From TCS55 sp964343505 (GTDB lineage Bacteria; Fidelibacterota; Marinisomatia; Marinisomatales; TCS55), in NCBI GenBank assembly GCA_964343505.1, contig CAYFJU010000006.1, positions 1 to 64,000 of the forward strand: a stretch of DNA of 64,000 nt. Reading direction: 5' to 3'. A program made the translations under genes and the position numbers. The number at the start of each line of letters is the position of its first letter. Within the stretch, counting starts at the first letter, position 1. This document shows, one piece after another, positions 1-7,523 of the stretch. The notes under the pieces are model-generated. The model was given only the letters and a program-made list of their open reading frames with translations, did no database searches and was not told where the DNA came from.

Positions 1-73
1 CGATACCACGGTCTAAGATTCTGTCGACTACTTCAGCGAGACTGGTTGAAGCGATTGTCTTTTCAACAGCCAT
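1..73 (-). CDS. gvpA: Gas vesicle structural protein GvpA, 5' end only
   Basis: The reverse strand opens at ATG 71-73 after an AAAGGAG ribosome site six bases upstream and reads MAVEKTIASTSLAEVVDR, then ILDRGI, until the window ends. This is the highly conserved N-terminus of GvpA, the small hydrophobic protein that forms the ribs of the gas-filled buoyancy vesicle (family knowledge). Only 24 of about 70 codons are present; the rest of any gvp cluster would lie left of the window. A sigma-54-type promoter and a leader hairpin lie directly upstream, and four signalling genes including an NtrC-type activator follow on the same strand. The identity rests on a short but distinctive stretch; GvpJ or GvpM paralogues share part of this motif but rarely this N-terminus. 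Confidence 0.85.
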   Translation of the reverse strand, partial: MAVEKTIASTSLAEVVDRILDRGI

Positions 74-103
74 AGGTGACTCCTTTTTGTTTTACAAGGA
101 TCA

Positions 104-120
104 TGTGGCACCTTGCCACA
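104..120 (-). promoter_or_regulatory. Leader hairpin of gvpA mRNA
   Basis: A perfect inverted repeat with arms TGTGGCA and TGCCACA around a 3-nt loop. If transcription starts about 12 bases after the -12 element (near position 124-125), this hairpin sits at roughly +5 to +21 of the transcript. A 5' stem of this kind could stabilise an abundant structural mRNA or be an operator; the sequence cannot decide. Confidence 0.45.
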
Positions 121-134
121 CTTAACACTAATTA

Positions 135-152
135 GACAAAAAGCGTGCCAAA
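135..152 (-). promoter_or_regulatory. Sigma-54-type promoter of gvpA
   Basis: The reverse strand reads TTTGGCACGCTTTTTGTC. The -24 element TTGGCACG is a full match to the RpoN consensus, spacing from GG to the -12 dinucleotide is exactly 10 bases, but the -12 has GT instead of GC. Its position 62-79 bases ahead of the gvpA start and the NtrC-type activator 2.4 kb away support function. Confidence 0.65.
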
Positions 153-215
153 CTGTCTTGGGGGCAATTAATTAGGGGAATTCCGAGGAAGGATTATATT
201 TTATAAAATTTATTC

Positions 216-259
216 ATTATGGGAATTTTCCCATAATTATGGTTTTTATTCCATAATTA
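216..259. repeat. Two overlapping inverted repeats at the 3' end of the zinc-ribbon gene
   Basis: Arms ATTATGGGAA (216-225) and TTCCCATAAT (228-237) form a 22-bp palindrome. Arms TAATTATGG (234-242) and CCATAATTA (251-259) form a second stem that overlaps the first by four bases and contains the TAA stop at 246-248. There is no clean T-run after either stem, so they may be a weak terminator of the zinc-ribbon transcript or binding sites upstream of the gvpA promoter. The same CCATAA/TTATGG flavour recurs at 7122-7180. Confidence 0.45.
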
Positions 260-437
260 ATTCTAATTCGAGTGTCTTTTCATTCTCTATTTTTTCATCG
301 GGGTTATGATCAGGCCATTCCCACAGGGCGACAGTTTCACCTTCACAAACGGGACAGTCAGGCCAGTCTTCGTTGGCAATCCTTGGGATTTCAAAAAGGT
401 AATCACATTTAAGGCAGCGGAATTCTGATGTTTTCAT
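246..437 (-). CDS. Small zinc-ribbon protein (FmdB/rubredoxin-like)
   Basis: 63 codons. Two CxxC knuckles are visible: CLKC near residues 8-11 and CPVC near 28-31, the layout of a single zinc ribbon. The rest is acidic, ending in a charged tail. ATG 435-437 follows a GAGGTG ribosome site. No signal peptide or membrane segment. The gene has its own sigma-54 promoter a few bases upstream and lies between gvpA and a receiver gene, so it is probably co-regulated with gas vesicle genes. I do not recognise a specific family beyond FmdB-like zinc ribbons; function is unknown. Confidence 0.75.
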   Translation of the reverse strand: MKTSEFRCLKCDYLFEIPRIANEDWPDCPVCEGETVALWEWPDHNPDEKIENEKTLELELIME

Positions 438-460
438 AGCGCACCTCTATATTATTCAAT

Positions 461-477
461 GCAAAGGGTGTGCCAAA
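461..477 (-). promoter_or_regulatory. Sigma-54 promoter of the zinc-ribbon gene
   Basis: The reverse strand reads TTTGGCACACCCTTTGC followed by AT: TTGGCACA at -24, ten bases between GG and GC, and TTGCA at -12. This is a near-perfect RpoN promoter. The predicted start is near position 450, leaving a leader of about 12 bases that just holds the ribosome site of the gene ending at 246. Confidence 0.8.
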
Positions 478-508
478 GTTCTAGTTAATTACTCTGTTTT
501 ATATAAAA

Positions 509-565
509 CGAACCCTGCTTGTCCGACCATAGTGGAACGAAGGCGGGAGTTTGCCGAAGGGTTCG
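509..565. repeat. Inverted repeat CGAACCCT/AGGGTTCG downstream of the receiver gene
   Basis: Perfect 8-bp arms at 509-516 and 558-565 with a 41-nt loop, four bases after the receiver stop codon. It could close the upstream transcript or be an activator-binding pair 35-90 bases upstream of the sigma-54 promoter at 461-477, where NtrC-type enhancer sites usually lie. No T-run follows directly. Confidence 0.35.
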
Positions 566-568
566 ACA

Positions 569-949
569 TCAATTGGATTGAAGACAATACTTATCCAAAA
601 TGCCTTCAACTTCTTCAAAGTCAAAGGGCTTGGACAAAAATTCATCAAACAATCCTGAGTTCAACCCTTTTTGAATTTCATTGTCCTCACGACCAAAGAA
701 TCCGGAAAAGAATATAATTTTTGTATTCGGACGCTGTTTCTTGATGGATTTTGCCAGATCAAATCCATCCATCCCGGGTAATTTTGAATCCAGAATAACC
801 ACCGGAAAATCCGTTTCTTTTACCTTGGGGATGGCCTCCTCACCGGAAGAAACGGTGGCCAGATCATAACCCCCATCTTCAAATCGCATTTCGAATGTCC
901 AACGCAAATCCGGTTCATCATCCACTAACAAAATTTTCTGTTTCGCCAT
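569..949 (-). CDS. Stand-alone response regulator receiver
   Basis: 126 residues, a single REC domain without output domain. The acidic pair follows ILLVDDEPD near the N-terminus, the phospho-acceptor Asp is in VVILDSKLPG (about residue 54), a Ser lies in FFSGFF and the conserved Lys in LSKPFDF. Such proteins act as phosphate relays or protein-binding switches. It starts 11 bases after the kinase gene ending at 961, so the two are probably one transcript and a functional pair. Its role next to gvpA and an NtrC-type activator suggests a regulator of gas vesicle formation, by inference only. Confidence 0.9.
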   Translation of the reverse strand: MAKQKILLVDDEPDLRWTFEMRFEDGGYDLATVSSGEEAIPKVKETDFPVVILDSKLPGMDGFDLAKSIKKQRPNTKIIFFSGFFGREDNEIQKGLNSGLFDEFLSKPFDFEEVEGILDKYCLQSN

Positions 950-960
950 TTTAATTCCCT

Positions 961-2445
961 TTAAGATTTTATGACAGGTAAACTGACTGTAAAGACACTG
1001 CCCTTATCCACTTCACTTTTTACATCAATTGTACCATTATGCTGACTGACAATACTGTAGGATACTGCCAACCCGAGCCCTGTACCCTTCCCCACCGGTT
1101 GGGTGGTAAAAAAAGGATCAAAAATCTGAGAGAGGTATTTTTTAGGAATCCCCTTCCCATCATCTCTGAATTTGATGGAAACATGGGCATGAACAAGGTT
1201 TGCAGATATGTGAACTGTACCCACGTCGCCGATGGCATTACAGGCATTCAACAGAAAATTCATGAATACCTGTTGGAGCTGGGTCTCATTGCCGAAAATC
1301 CTGGGCAGATTGCGGGCAATGCGGGTCGTTACATCAATATGCTGCAGGGCCAATTGATTCTTCATCAAAACCAGAGTATCCTCAATCACCTTGCGGACAT
1401 TTGTGGGTCTGGGTGAAAATTCTGATTGGCGGGCAAAGGTCAACAGGTTGTCTACAATATCCGATGCCCGTTTCGAAGCCGTACGAATCTTTTGAACACC
1501 TTGATCCAATTTTTTCCCTGATTTTGCAGTGCCCTTTAATATTTGAGCGGCCGAATCGATAATGGCCAAGGGATTTCGGATTTCATGGGCCACACCGCCG
1601 GCCATGGTACCCAGAGAGGCCATCTTTGCCGATTGGTTCAGGCGCGCTTCCATTTCTTTTCTCTCCGTTAAATCCCTGCCCACAATTACAAAACCTGTGG
1701 CCTTTCCGGATTCATCCCGGATGGTGGAGAAACTCCAGGATACATCCACCGCATCCCCGTCTTTATTTAAAAGAGACAATTCCTTATCTTTGACCCGCCG
1801 CCCAAGAACAAGGCTACCGGAAATTTTCCTGAATGCTTTTCCATCCGACTGGGTCAAAACAGTGTCAAAGGGTTTGCTTTCTACCATAATGGGGCGTAAT
1901 CCTGTCACCACCTCCAATGTGTTATTCCAAGATAAAATCCGTCCTTTTGAATCGGTGGAAACAATCATATCATTGGCACTATCCACCACCCGGGCCAAGT
2001 GTTCTTCAGTCCGGCGGATTTTTTCACCCAATTGTTTCCGCTCCGTCACATCATCCATGAGGAGAATAACCTGCTCAACTTCGCCGCTGTTATTTTCGAG
2101 AGGGGTCAGGCGGTAATAATAAACCCGTGTCGGAAGCCCGGGCGCGCGGTATTCCATTTCTCCCCCGTCAAAAGAATTGCCGCTTAAAAATACTGTCTTG
2201 ATTTTTTCGCCCATCCGGGTATAGTCCAATAACACTTTGGGGAAAACATCAGTGAGTTTTTGGCCAATTGTGTTTTTTTTATTGCGGCGTGCCTTCAGGT
2301 AGAAATTTTGGTTGGCGGATATAATGCTAAGGTGATCATCTATAAATAATACGGAGGAAGGAATACTGTCCATTATGCATTCATACAAATGGTGATATGA
2401 TAATCCCATATCCCCTTGGTTTGTTTTCACAGCAGTTTCAGGCAT
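961..2445 (-). CDS. PAS-PAS sensor histidine kinase (NtrB type)
   Basis: 494 residues, no membrane segments, so cytosolic. Two PAS domains (about residues 20-135 and 145-265) precede a HisKA domain with the phospho-acceptor in AHEIRNPLAI (about residue 285) and a HATPase_c domain with N box FLLNACNAIG, G1 DDGKGIP and G2 GKGTGLGLAVS. PAS domains usually sense redox, light or small ligands. It follows the NtrC-type regulator gene after 114 bases and precedes a lone receiver by 11, so it may phosphorylate either or both. The ligand cannot be told from sequence. Confidence 0.92.
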   Translation of the reverse strand: MPETAVKTNQGDMGLSYHHLYECIMDSIPSSVLFIDDHLSIISANQNFYLKARRNKKNTIGQKLTDVFPKVLLDYTRMGEKIKTVFLSGNSFDGGEMEYRAPGLPTRVYYYRLTPLENNSGEVEQVILLMDDVTERKQLGEKIRRTEEHLARVVDSANDMIVSTDSKGRILSWNNTLEVVTGLRPIMVESKPFDTVLTQSDGKAFRKISGSLVLGRRVKDKELSLLNKDGDAVDVSWSFSTIRDESGKATGFVIVGRDLTERKEMEARLNQSAKMASLGTMAGGVAHEIRNPLAIIDSAAQILKGTAKSGKKLDQGVQKIRTASKRASDIVDNLLTFARQSEFSPRPTNVRKVIEDTLVLMKNQLALQHIDVTTRIARNLPRIFGNETQLQQVFMNFLLNACNAIGDVGTVHISANLVHAHVSIKFRDDGKGIPKKYLSQIFDPFFTTQPVGKGTGLGLAVSYSIVSQHNGTIDVKSEVDKGSVFTVSLPVIKS

Positions 2446-2559
2446 TCAGGCCACCCTAATGTTTCCGGACTAGGGGAATATACACTATTATTACCATACC
2501 ACCCCATAGCTCCCATGGATTTTTTTTCATTTTTTACCGCCCTGTAAATTGAAAACCAT

Positions 2560-3960
2560 TTAAATCCCCAAATTTTTCACCTTGGTATGAAATGTTTTGT
2601 AATCCATTTTGAGTAATTGGGCGGCTTTGCGCTTATTCCCGCCTGTTTTTTCTAAGGTTTTTGAAAACAAATGTTCTTCCAATTGGCGCTGGTGGTACTG
2701 CTTTAATTCCTTCCAGGACAACCCCTGATCCAATAAGGATTCTGCTGCCCCTAAAGATATGGCTTCCCCATCATGGTTTAATTCTCCCGGGAGACATTTG
2801 GGGGTGACTTTGAGGCCGGCAATCAAGGTGGCACGGCGTACAACATTTCTGAGTTCCCGAACATTGCCGGGCCAGTTATACCCCAATAACAAGCGCAGGC
2901 ATTGTTTTGAAAAACCACCCACTTCTTTTTTTAATTCATCCGCAGCTTCATTCAGAAACTTGTGGGCCAGGAATGGAATATCATCTTTCCTGTGGCGCAG
3001 GGCGGGCACATCAATTTCAAACTCGTTCAACCGATAATAAAGGTCCTCTCTGAATTTGCCTTTTTTCACAGCATTTAACAGGTTTTGATTGGAAGCACAA
3101 ATGATGCGGATATCCACCGGAATCTTTTTCGTCCGACCCAAATGGGTTACAGTTTTGGTTTGGATTGCCCGCAGGAGCTTGGGCTGAACAGCCACAGGCA
3201 AATTGGATATTTCATCCAGGAAAAGGGTGCCCTTATGGGCCGTTTCAAAATAACCGGCTTTTCGCTTGTCCGCCCCGGTGTAGGCGCCCCTTTCATACCC
3301 AAATAATTCACTTTCAATCAAGGTGTCGGGGATGGCCCCGCAGTCCACTTCAATAAAAGCATTCTCAGACCGTGAGCTGTTCAGGTGGATAGCCTCAGCC
3401 ACCAATTCTTTTCCGCTGCCGCTTTCGCCCTGGATCATTACAGAAAAATCACTGTAAGCCACACGTAAAACATCATCCGAAAGGGATTGGACTTCTTCAC
3501 TATTTCCCATCCTGTGGCGCAAATCCTGCCGGACTTCCAATTGACGCCTCAAAAGCGTCAATTCCTCGGCCATGGTGCTTTTTTCCAATGCCCGTTCGAT
3601 TGTGATGATTAATTCCTCGTTATCGAATGGTTTAACCAGATAATCATAGGCACCCAGTTTCATGGCCTTAACAGCGGTTTGTGTGTCGCTGAAAGCGGTC
3701 ATCATAATGATGGGTAAATCGGCATTAATCTCTTGTGCTTTTTCCAATGCGGTCATGCCATCCATGACCGGCATTTTAATATCCATAAGCATTAAATCCG
3801 GGGCGTGCTTTACAATCGTGTTTAAGGCTTCTTCCCCATTCTCCGCCGTGAAAGGATCATACCCTTTGTCTTCGATTAATTCTCTCAGGATCCAGCGCAT
3901 ATCCTGTTCGTCATCAACGATTAATATGCGGTATTTGCGATTTTTCTTTTTCATTCCCAT
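2560..3960 (-). CDS. NtrC-family sigma-54 transcription activator
   Basis: 466 residues. Receiver domain at 1-125 with phospho-acceptor Asp in LMLMDIKMP; AAA+ domain at about 150-385 with Walker A GESGSGKE, the sigma-54 contact loop GAYTGA (a known variant of GAFTGA) and Walker B TLFLDEI; C-terminal Fis-type helix-turn-helix ending KAAQLLKMDYKTFHTKVKNL. It hydrolyses ATP to open RpoN promoters when phosphorylated. It lies 20 bases after the large kinase gene (stop at 3981) and is the obvious candidate to fire the sigma-54 promoters at 135-152 and 461-477. In Serratia ATCC 39006 an NtrC-type protein likewise controls gas vesicles (known), which supports this inference. Confidence 0.95.
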   Translation of the reverse strand: MGMKKKNRKYRILIVDDEQDMRWILRELIEDKGYDPFTAENGEEALNTIVKHAPDLMLMDIKMPVMDGMTALEKAQEINADLPIIMMTAFSDTQTAVKAMKLGAYDYLVKPFDNEELIITIERALEKSTMAEELTLLRRQLEVRQDLRHRMGNSEEVQSLSDDVLRVAYSDFSVMIQGESGSGKELVAEAIHLNSSRSENAFIEVDCGAIPDTLIESELFGYERGAYTGADKRKAGYFETAHKGTLFLDEISNLPVAVQPKLLRAIQTKTVTHLGRTKKIPVDIRIICASNQNLLNAVKKGKFREDLYYRLNEFEIDVPALRHRKDDIPFLAHKFLNEAADELKKEVGGFSKQCLRLLLGYNWPGNVRELRNVVRRATLIAGLKVTPKCLPGELNHDGEAISLGAAESLLDQGLSWKELKQYHQRQLEEHLFSKTLEKTGGNKRKAAQLLKMDYKTFHTKVKNLGI

Positions 3961-3980
3961 TGAAATCCTAAATCATTTTA

Positions 3981-6431
3981 TTAAACAATGGCCTTGGCTA
4001 CTTCTCTTTTTTCGGTGGGCAGTTTCAGGATGACCTTGGTGCCTCCACCCGGTTCACTTTCCACATTGATGGAACCCCAATGGGCGGTCATAATGCGGTG
4101 GGCTTCAGCCAGGCCTATACCGGATCCATGGGCTTTCGTGGTGAAAAATGGATCATAAATCCGGGCCAAATCCGCTTGGCTTATTCCCTGACCATTATCC
4201 GTGATTTCCACCAAAACGAATTCATCAGCATTGCTGACTTTTATTCCGATATTTCCGCCAGTCCCGCAGGCGTCAATACTGTTTCGAAATATATTGATCA
4301 ATACCTCCATAAAAGCTTCATGATCATAATAGGCTGTGACTTTTGAACCGGCAAATTTTGTTTTCAGCTTTATTCGATGACGTGCCAAATCAGCCTCAAC
4401 CATGCGGATGGATTTTCGGATGGTGGCATCCACCTTAAGCAGTTGAAATGATAATTCCTTCTGTGTGGTGAAATTCAATAAATCACTCACAACATCCACA
4501 GCCCTTTTACTGTTGCGTGAGATGGCCGAAATTGTTTTTCTTGTCTTGGTGTTCAATTCATCCATTTCTTCCAGCATCCGCGTGGCGGATAACACCACGG
4601 CCAGAGGGTTCCTGAGGCGGTGGGCAACACCGGCGGCCAGGTGCCCCACAGAGGCCAGCTTCTCCGATTGCATCAGTTCCCGCTCCAACTCTTTACGGTA
4701 GCCTATATCCCGAATGATGCCTTGAATTATTCTTTTACCTCTTAATTCAATTGTATTGGCTGAAAGTTCAGCGGGGAAAATTCGCCCGTCACTTTTTTGA
4801 AATTCGATTTCAATCTCCAACTTACCCGCTTCCAAAAATCTTTTTGAATTTTCATAGGCGATTGGATAGACAGCCTTTGGATGGAGGTCCTTGATTTTCA
4901 TGGCAAAAAATTCTTCCCGCGAATAACCGAATAATGTTAACGCCATTTGGTTAACGTCAATAATTGTACCATCCGTATGGTGTAGAATAATTGCATCATT
5001 TGAATGCCTGAATACGGTGCTGAATTTTTCCTCACTTTCACGCAAATCCGTATCCAATCTTTTTCCGGCTGTAATATCCGTAACCACGGCCAAGATACCT
5101 TTAAACTTTCCATTTTCAATCGCCGGACGGGTAGAAATGGATAAATCAACCATTCCTTTGTTTTTGGATGAGACTCGAATTTCAAATCGGTTGATTTTCC
5201 CTTTCTCACGTTTGGAGAACTGATTCAAAAATATTTTTTTGTTCACCGCATCCAGAAATCGGGCCAGGGATTGCCTGAGGAGTTCCTTTTCTGAATACCC
5301 TGTCAATTGGCAAAACTGGTTATTCACATAACTGATTTTCCCAAATTCATTTACCAGGGCTAATCCTTCGGCCATAGTCTCCACCAGTCGGCGGTATTCT
5401 TTTTCACTTTTTTCCAAATTACCGAAAAGTAGCGCATTTTTTACGGCCACTGAAACTTGATTCGCCAGTACCGTATAGGCGTTTTCATCGGCTTGATTAA
5501 TCGTTTCGTCCCAAAGATCCAGAATACCCCAAACTTTATTGTTGATAATTAAGGGGAAAGAAAAGGATTTTGATACCGGTGAAATTTTTAAAACTGTCAT
5601 GAGTTTGCCAATTAAGCCCTGCGGCAGATTGGGAAACACAGTATGCAGTGCATTGGGGATATCCCCAATATAGAATGGTGTCCTTTTTTCAACCACATCC
5701 TCCCAGCCGGGATAGTTTTCTGCTTTAATCTTAAATTGGCTCAAATTTTTATTTATAATCCGTTCAATCTTGCCGGTTGTTTTTTGCCCCAGAGGCATAA
5801 ACTGATAATTTAAAGCGCCTTCTTTTGTATCCACTTGAGAGACAGCGCTGTGAATACCGATTTTCAATAATTCATTTGTAAGTGATTGAATTACATCCGC
5901 CGGAAGGAGATACGCCTCAATGACAGTCCCAATTTGGGCGAAGGCCGAAATCAGTGAATTATGGCGATCCAGTTCATTTGTCCGCTGCAGGAGGGTTTGT
6001 TGACTTTCCCGCAGGTTCTTTTCCATTTTCTTTTGTCCGGTAATGTTGGCAAAAATTGCCCGACAACCGATAACTTGATTTTTGTCATCAAAAATTGGAT
6101 TGGCATCCAATAAAACATCTAAAGTGTTCCCGTCTTTCTTTACCAATTGTCTTTCTAATTTATTTACCCGTTCACCCCTCAGTGTGGCCGGCCAATCGGC
6201 CACTATAAAATCATTGGCATAATCCTCTGAATAAAAGTCCACCAGGGGCTTATTAAGAATATCTTTTTTTTCATATCCCAGAGTGGTATGAAACTCCGCA
6301 CTGCAATCGGTAATCACCCCTTCTTTATCCAGAGTTAAATAAATTACCAGAGCCATTTCATACAGGTCACGATACTTGACTTCCGATTCCGAACGGATTT
6401 CTTTTTGATGGTGCAACTCTTCTGCCAACAT
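3981..6431 (-). CDS. Multi-sensor histidine kinase PAS-GAF-PAS-PAS
   Basis: 816 residues from ATG 6431, cytosolic. Domains: PAS (about 15-135), GAF (about 170-335), PAS (340-455), PAS (460-575), HisKA with VAHRLRNPLAVV, HATPase_c with IFRNSIDACG, DNGQGIS and GSGIGLAEA. The residue after the phospho-acceptor His is Arg, where most HisKA kinases have Glu or Asp. The conserved LSMLAEEL entry helix directly follows an in-frame TGA (6438-6440), and the frame upstream of it continues with family-typical sequence, so the annotated start is probably internal to a longer ancestral gene. Likely cotranscribed with the NtrC-type activator 20 bases downstream. Confidence 0.85.
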   Translation of the reverse strand: MLAEELHHQKEIRSESEVKYRDLYEMALVIYLTLDKEGVITDCSAEFHTTLGYEKKDILNKPLVDFYSEDYANDFIVADWPATLRGERVNKLERQLVKKDGNTLDVLLDANPIFDDKNQVIGCRAIFANITGQKKMEKNLRESQQTLLQRTNELDRHNSLISAFAQIGTVIEAYLLPADVIQSLTNELLKIGIHSAVSQVDTKEGALNYQFMPLGQKTTGKIERIINKNLSQFKIKAENYPGWEDVVEKRTPFYIGDIPNALHTVFPNLPQGLIGKLMTVLKISPVSKSFSFPLIINNKVWGILDLWDETINQADENAYTVLANQVSVAVKNALLFGNLEKSEKEYRRLVETMAEGLALVNEFGKISYVNNQFCQLTGYSEKELLRQSLARFLDAVNKKIFLNQFSKREKGKINRFEIRVSSKNKGMVDLSISTRPAIENGKFKGILAVVTDITAGKRLDTDLRESEEKFSTVFRHSNDAIILHHTDGTIIDVNQMALTLFGYSREEFFAMKIKDLHPKAVYPIAYENSKRFLEAGKLEIEIEFQKSDGRIFPAELSANTIELRGKRIIQGIIRDIGYRKELERELMQSEKLASVGHLAAGVAHRLRNPLAVVLSATRMLEEMDELNTKTRKTISAISRNSKRAVDVVSDLLNFTTQKELSFQLLKVDATIRKSIRMVEADLARHRIKLKTKFAGSKVTAYYDHEAFMEVLINIFRNSIDACGTGGNIGIKVSNADEFVLVEITDNGQGISQADLARIYDPFFTTKAHGSGIGLAEAHRIMTAHWGSINVESEPGGGTKVILKLPTEKREVAKAIV

Positions 6432-6437
6432 GCTTAA

Positions 6438-6560
6438 TCAATGGATGATTGCTGTAAATTCATCATCACCTTTAACACCTTCCGGAGATTCAGGCTCTTT
6501 ACCGGAAGCAATTTGAATAATCATATCAAAAATAATTTTGATACGGGGATCATACCCAAT
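6438..6560 (-). pseudogene. Cut-off 5' segment of the multi-sensor kinase (in-frame TGA)
   Basis: Reading back from the kinase ATG in the same frame gives Ser, Leu, then TGA (6438-6440), then 40 open codons including DPRIKIIFDMIIQIASG and KGDDEFTAII. Sensor kinases of the FCB group commonly start with DPRxxxIxxxIxxIASGDF...KGDELDAIxxGLNMLAEEL, so the TGA stands exactly where a Gly (GGA) is expected. The open frame begins immediately after the stop of the preceding gene (TAG 6561-6563) with no ATG before residue 14; one added G in the GGG at the start would join it to an ATG that overlaps that stop. Either real decay or sequence error. Confidence 0.6.
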
Positions 6561-6948
6561 CTATTCATTATCTGAAGACCCTTGGGCATTTAACCAGGAG
6601 ATGGCTTTATCCTCAGAATTAAAAAGTCGAATTGGCGATGCGACCCGGTTGAGGCCAAGATAAAAATTTCCGAGCATCCGGCTGATTGGATTCCCAATGA
6701 GCAGGGCAACCGCCAGGTTTAGCGGATTGACGGCATAGGCCTCCCTTGCCTCACGGTCAATTGAAGTACAGGCCCTGATACCCACCATAACCTTATAAGG
6801 ATTTCCCTTCATAATTTTTTTTTGAAACATCCAGGTTTTCGTTGGCTGTGACCAAAGATTCTTTAGAGGCAGGCAGGTTCATAACATGCAGAAGTCCGTC
6901 CTCTACCCATATTTCAGCAGTCGATATTCTTTTCTTTTTTGGGGCCAA
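6561..6948 (-). pseudogene. Small STAS/SpoIIAA-like protein, frameshifted in a poly-A run
   Basis: The 3' part (6561-6830) reads KIMKGNPYKVMVGIR, then SIDREAREAY and VALLIGNPISRMLGNFYLGL, typical of small STAS-like proteins encoded beside histidine kinases. The expected N-terminal part, AEIWVEDGLLHVMNLP and ESLVTANENLDVSKK, is in another frame at about 6820-6948. A run of nine A (6815-6823 on the plus strand as T) separates them; eight would fuse the frames into one protein of about 125 residues. No ATG opens the upstream part; TTG 6946-6948 is possible. The gene directly precedes the multi-sensor kinase. Confidence 0.6.
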
Positions 6949-7505
6949 GATGGAATTTCTATCGTCAAGAAGTTCCTTCCATAAATATTTTTACGGATAA
7001 AAGCGGATTAGGAGCAGAATAAGGAAAAATATTAAAAGTGATTTTATTTTCCAATTTGCCGATAGAAGCATCGGAAATTTTCCATACGCCGAAAAACAAA
7101 TTGGAATGTTTTAACATGACAATGCCATATTATGGCATAATACCCATAACCATCAAGAATAATTATGGTATATTTTCTATAATCCTTCTTTCTTTGAAAA
7201 TGTTTAAAACGATTTCCATACGGCGATTCACATTCCCCCTATAACTGCTAATATTTACATATATAGAAATTTTCTAATTAACTCGATAGTCAATGCCAAA
7301 ATTCACATCTGATTTTTTGAAAAAATAAAATTTAGGATCTTAGAAAACGCAGAAAAATGCCCATAAAATTGGTAAAGCTTTTTAAAAGGTGCACAAATTT
7401 TCGGCGCTCTCTTCTCATTTCCCCCATACTTCCCTCGAAAGTGTGCGCCAATTCACAAGAATCCAATTATGGCATTGTATTTGAAACTATTGGGGTGGAA
7501 CTGAA
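6949..7505. promoter_or_regulatory. Intergenic region rich in inverted repeats
   Basis: No supportable gene. It separates the minus-strand kinase operon from plus-strand small genes. Visible structures: a nested stem with CCAATTTG (7051-7058)/CAAATTGG (7097-7104) enclosing CCGAT/ATCGG (7059-7063/7070-7074); ATGTT/AACAT (7106-7117); a 17-bp palindrome ATGCCATA/TATGGCAT (7122-7138); an imperfect ATACC...GGTAT pair (about 7140-7173); and a direct repeat TTTCCATACG[C/G]CGA near 7078 and 7213. The region is AT-rich and looks like a divergent control region. Confidence 0.5.
7470..7485 (+). promoter_or_regulatory. Weak sigma-54-like promoter
   Basis: TGGCATTGTATTTGAA has GG and GA separated by ten bases, with TGGCA at -24 but GA instead of GC at -12. 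It lies 20-55 bases before the small lipoprotein gene. It is a partial match that could be chance. Confidence 0.25.
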
Positions 7506-7523
7506 ATGAGAATGGAGAAAGCC

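Noticed and set aside
1039..2116. Plus-strand frames within the histidine kinase gene
   Set aside because: Antisense shadows of a well-supported kinase.
6438..6440. TGA read as glycine (alternative code)
   Set aside because: prfB encodes RF2 with the TGA-dependent frameshift, and other genes end normally at TGA, so TGA is a stop here.
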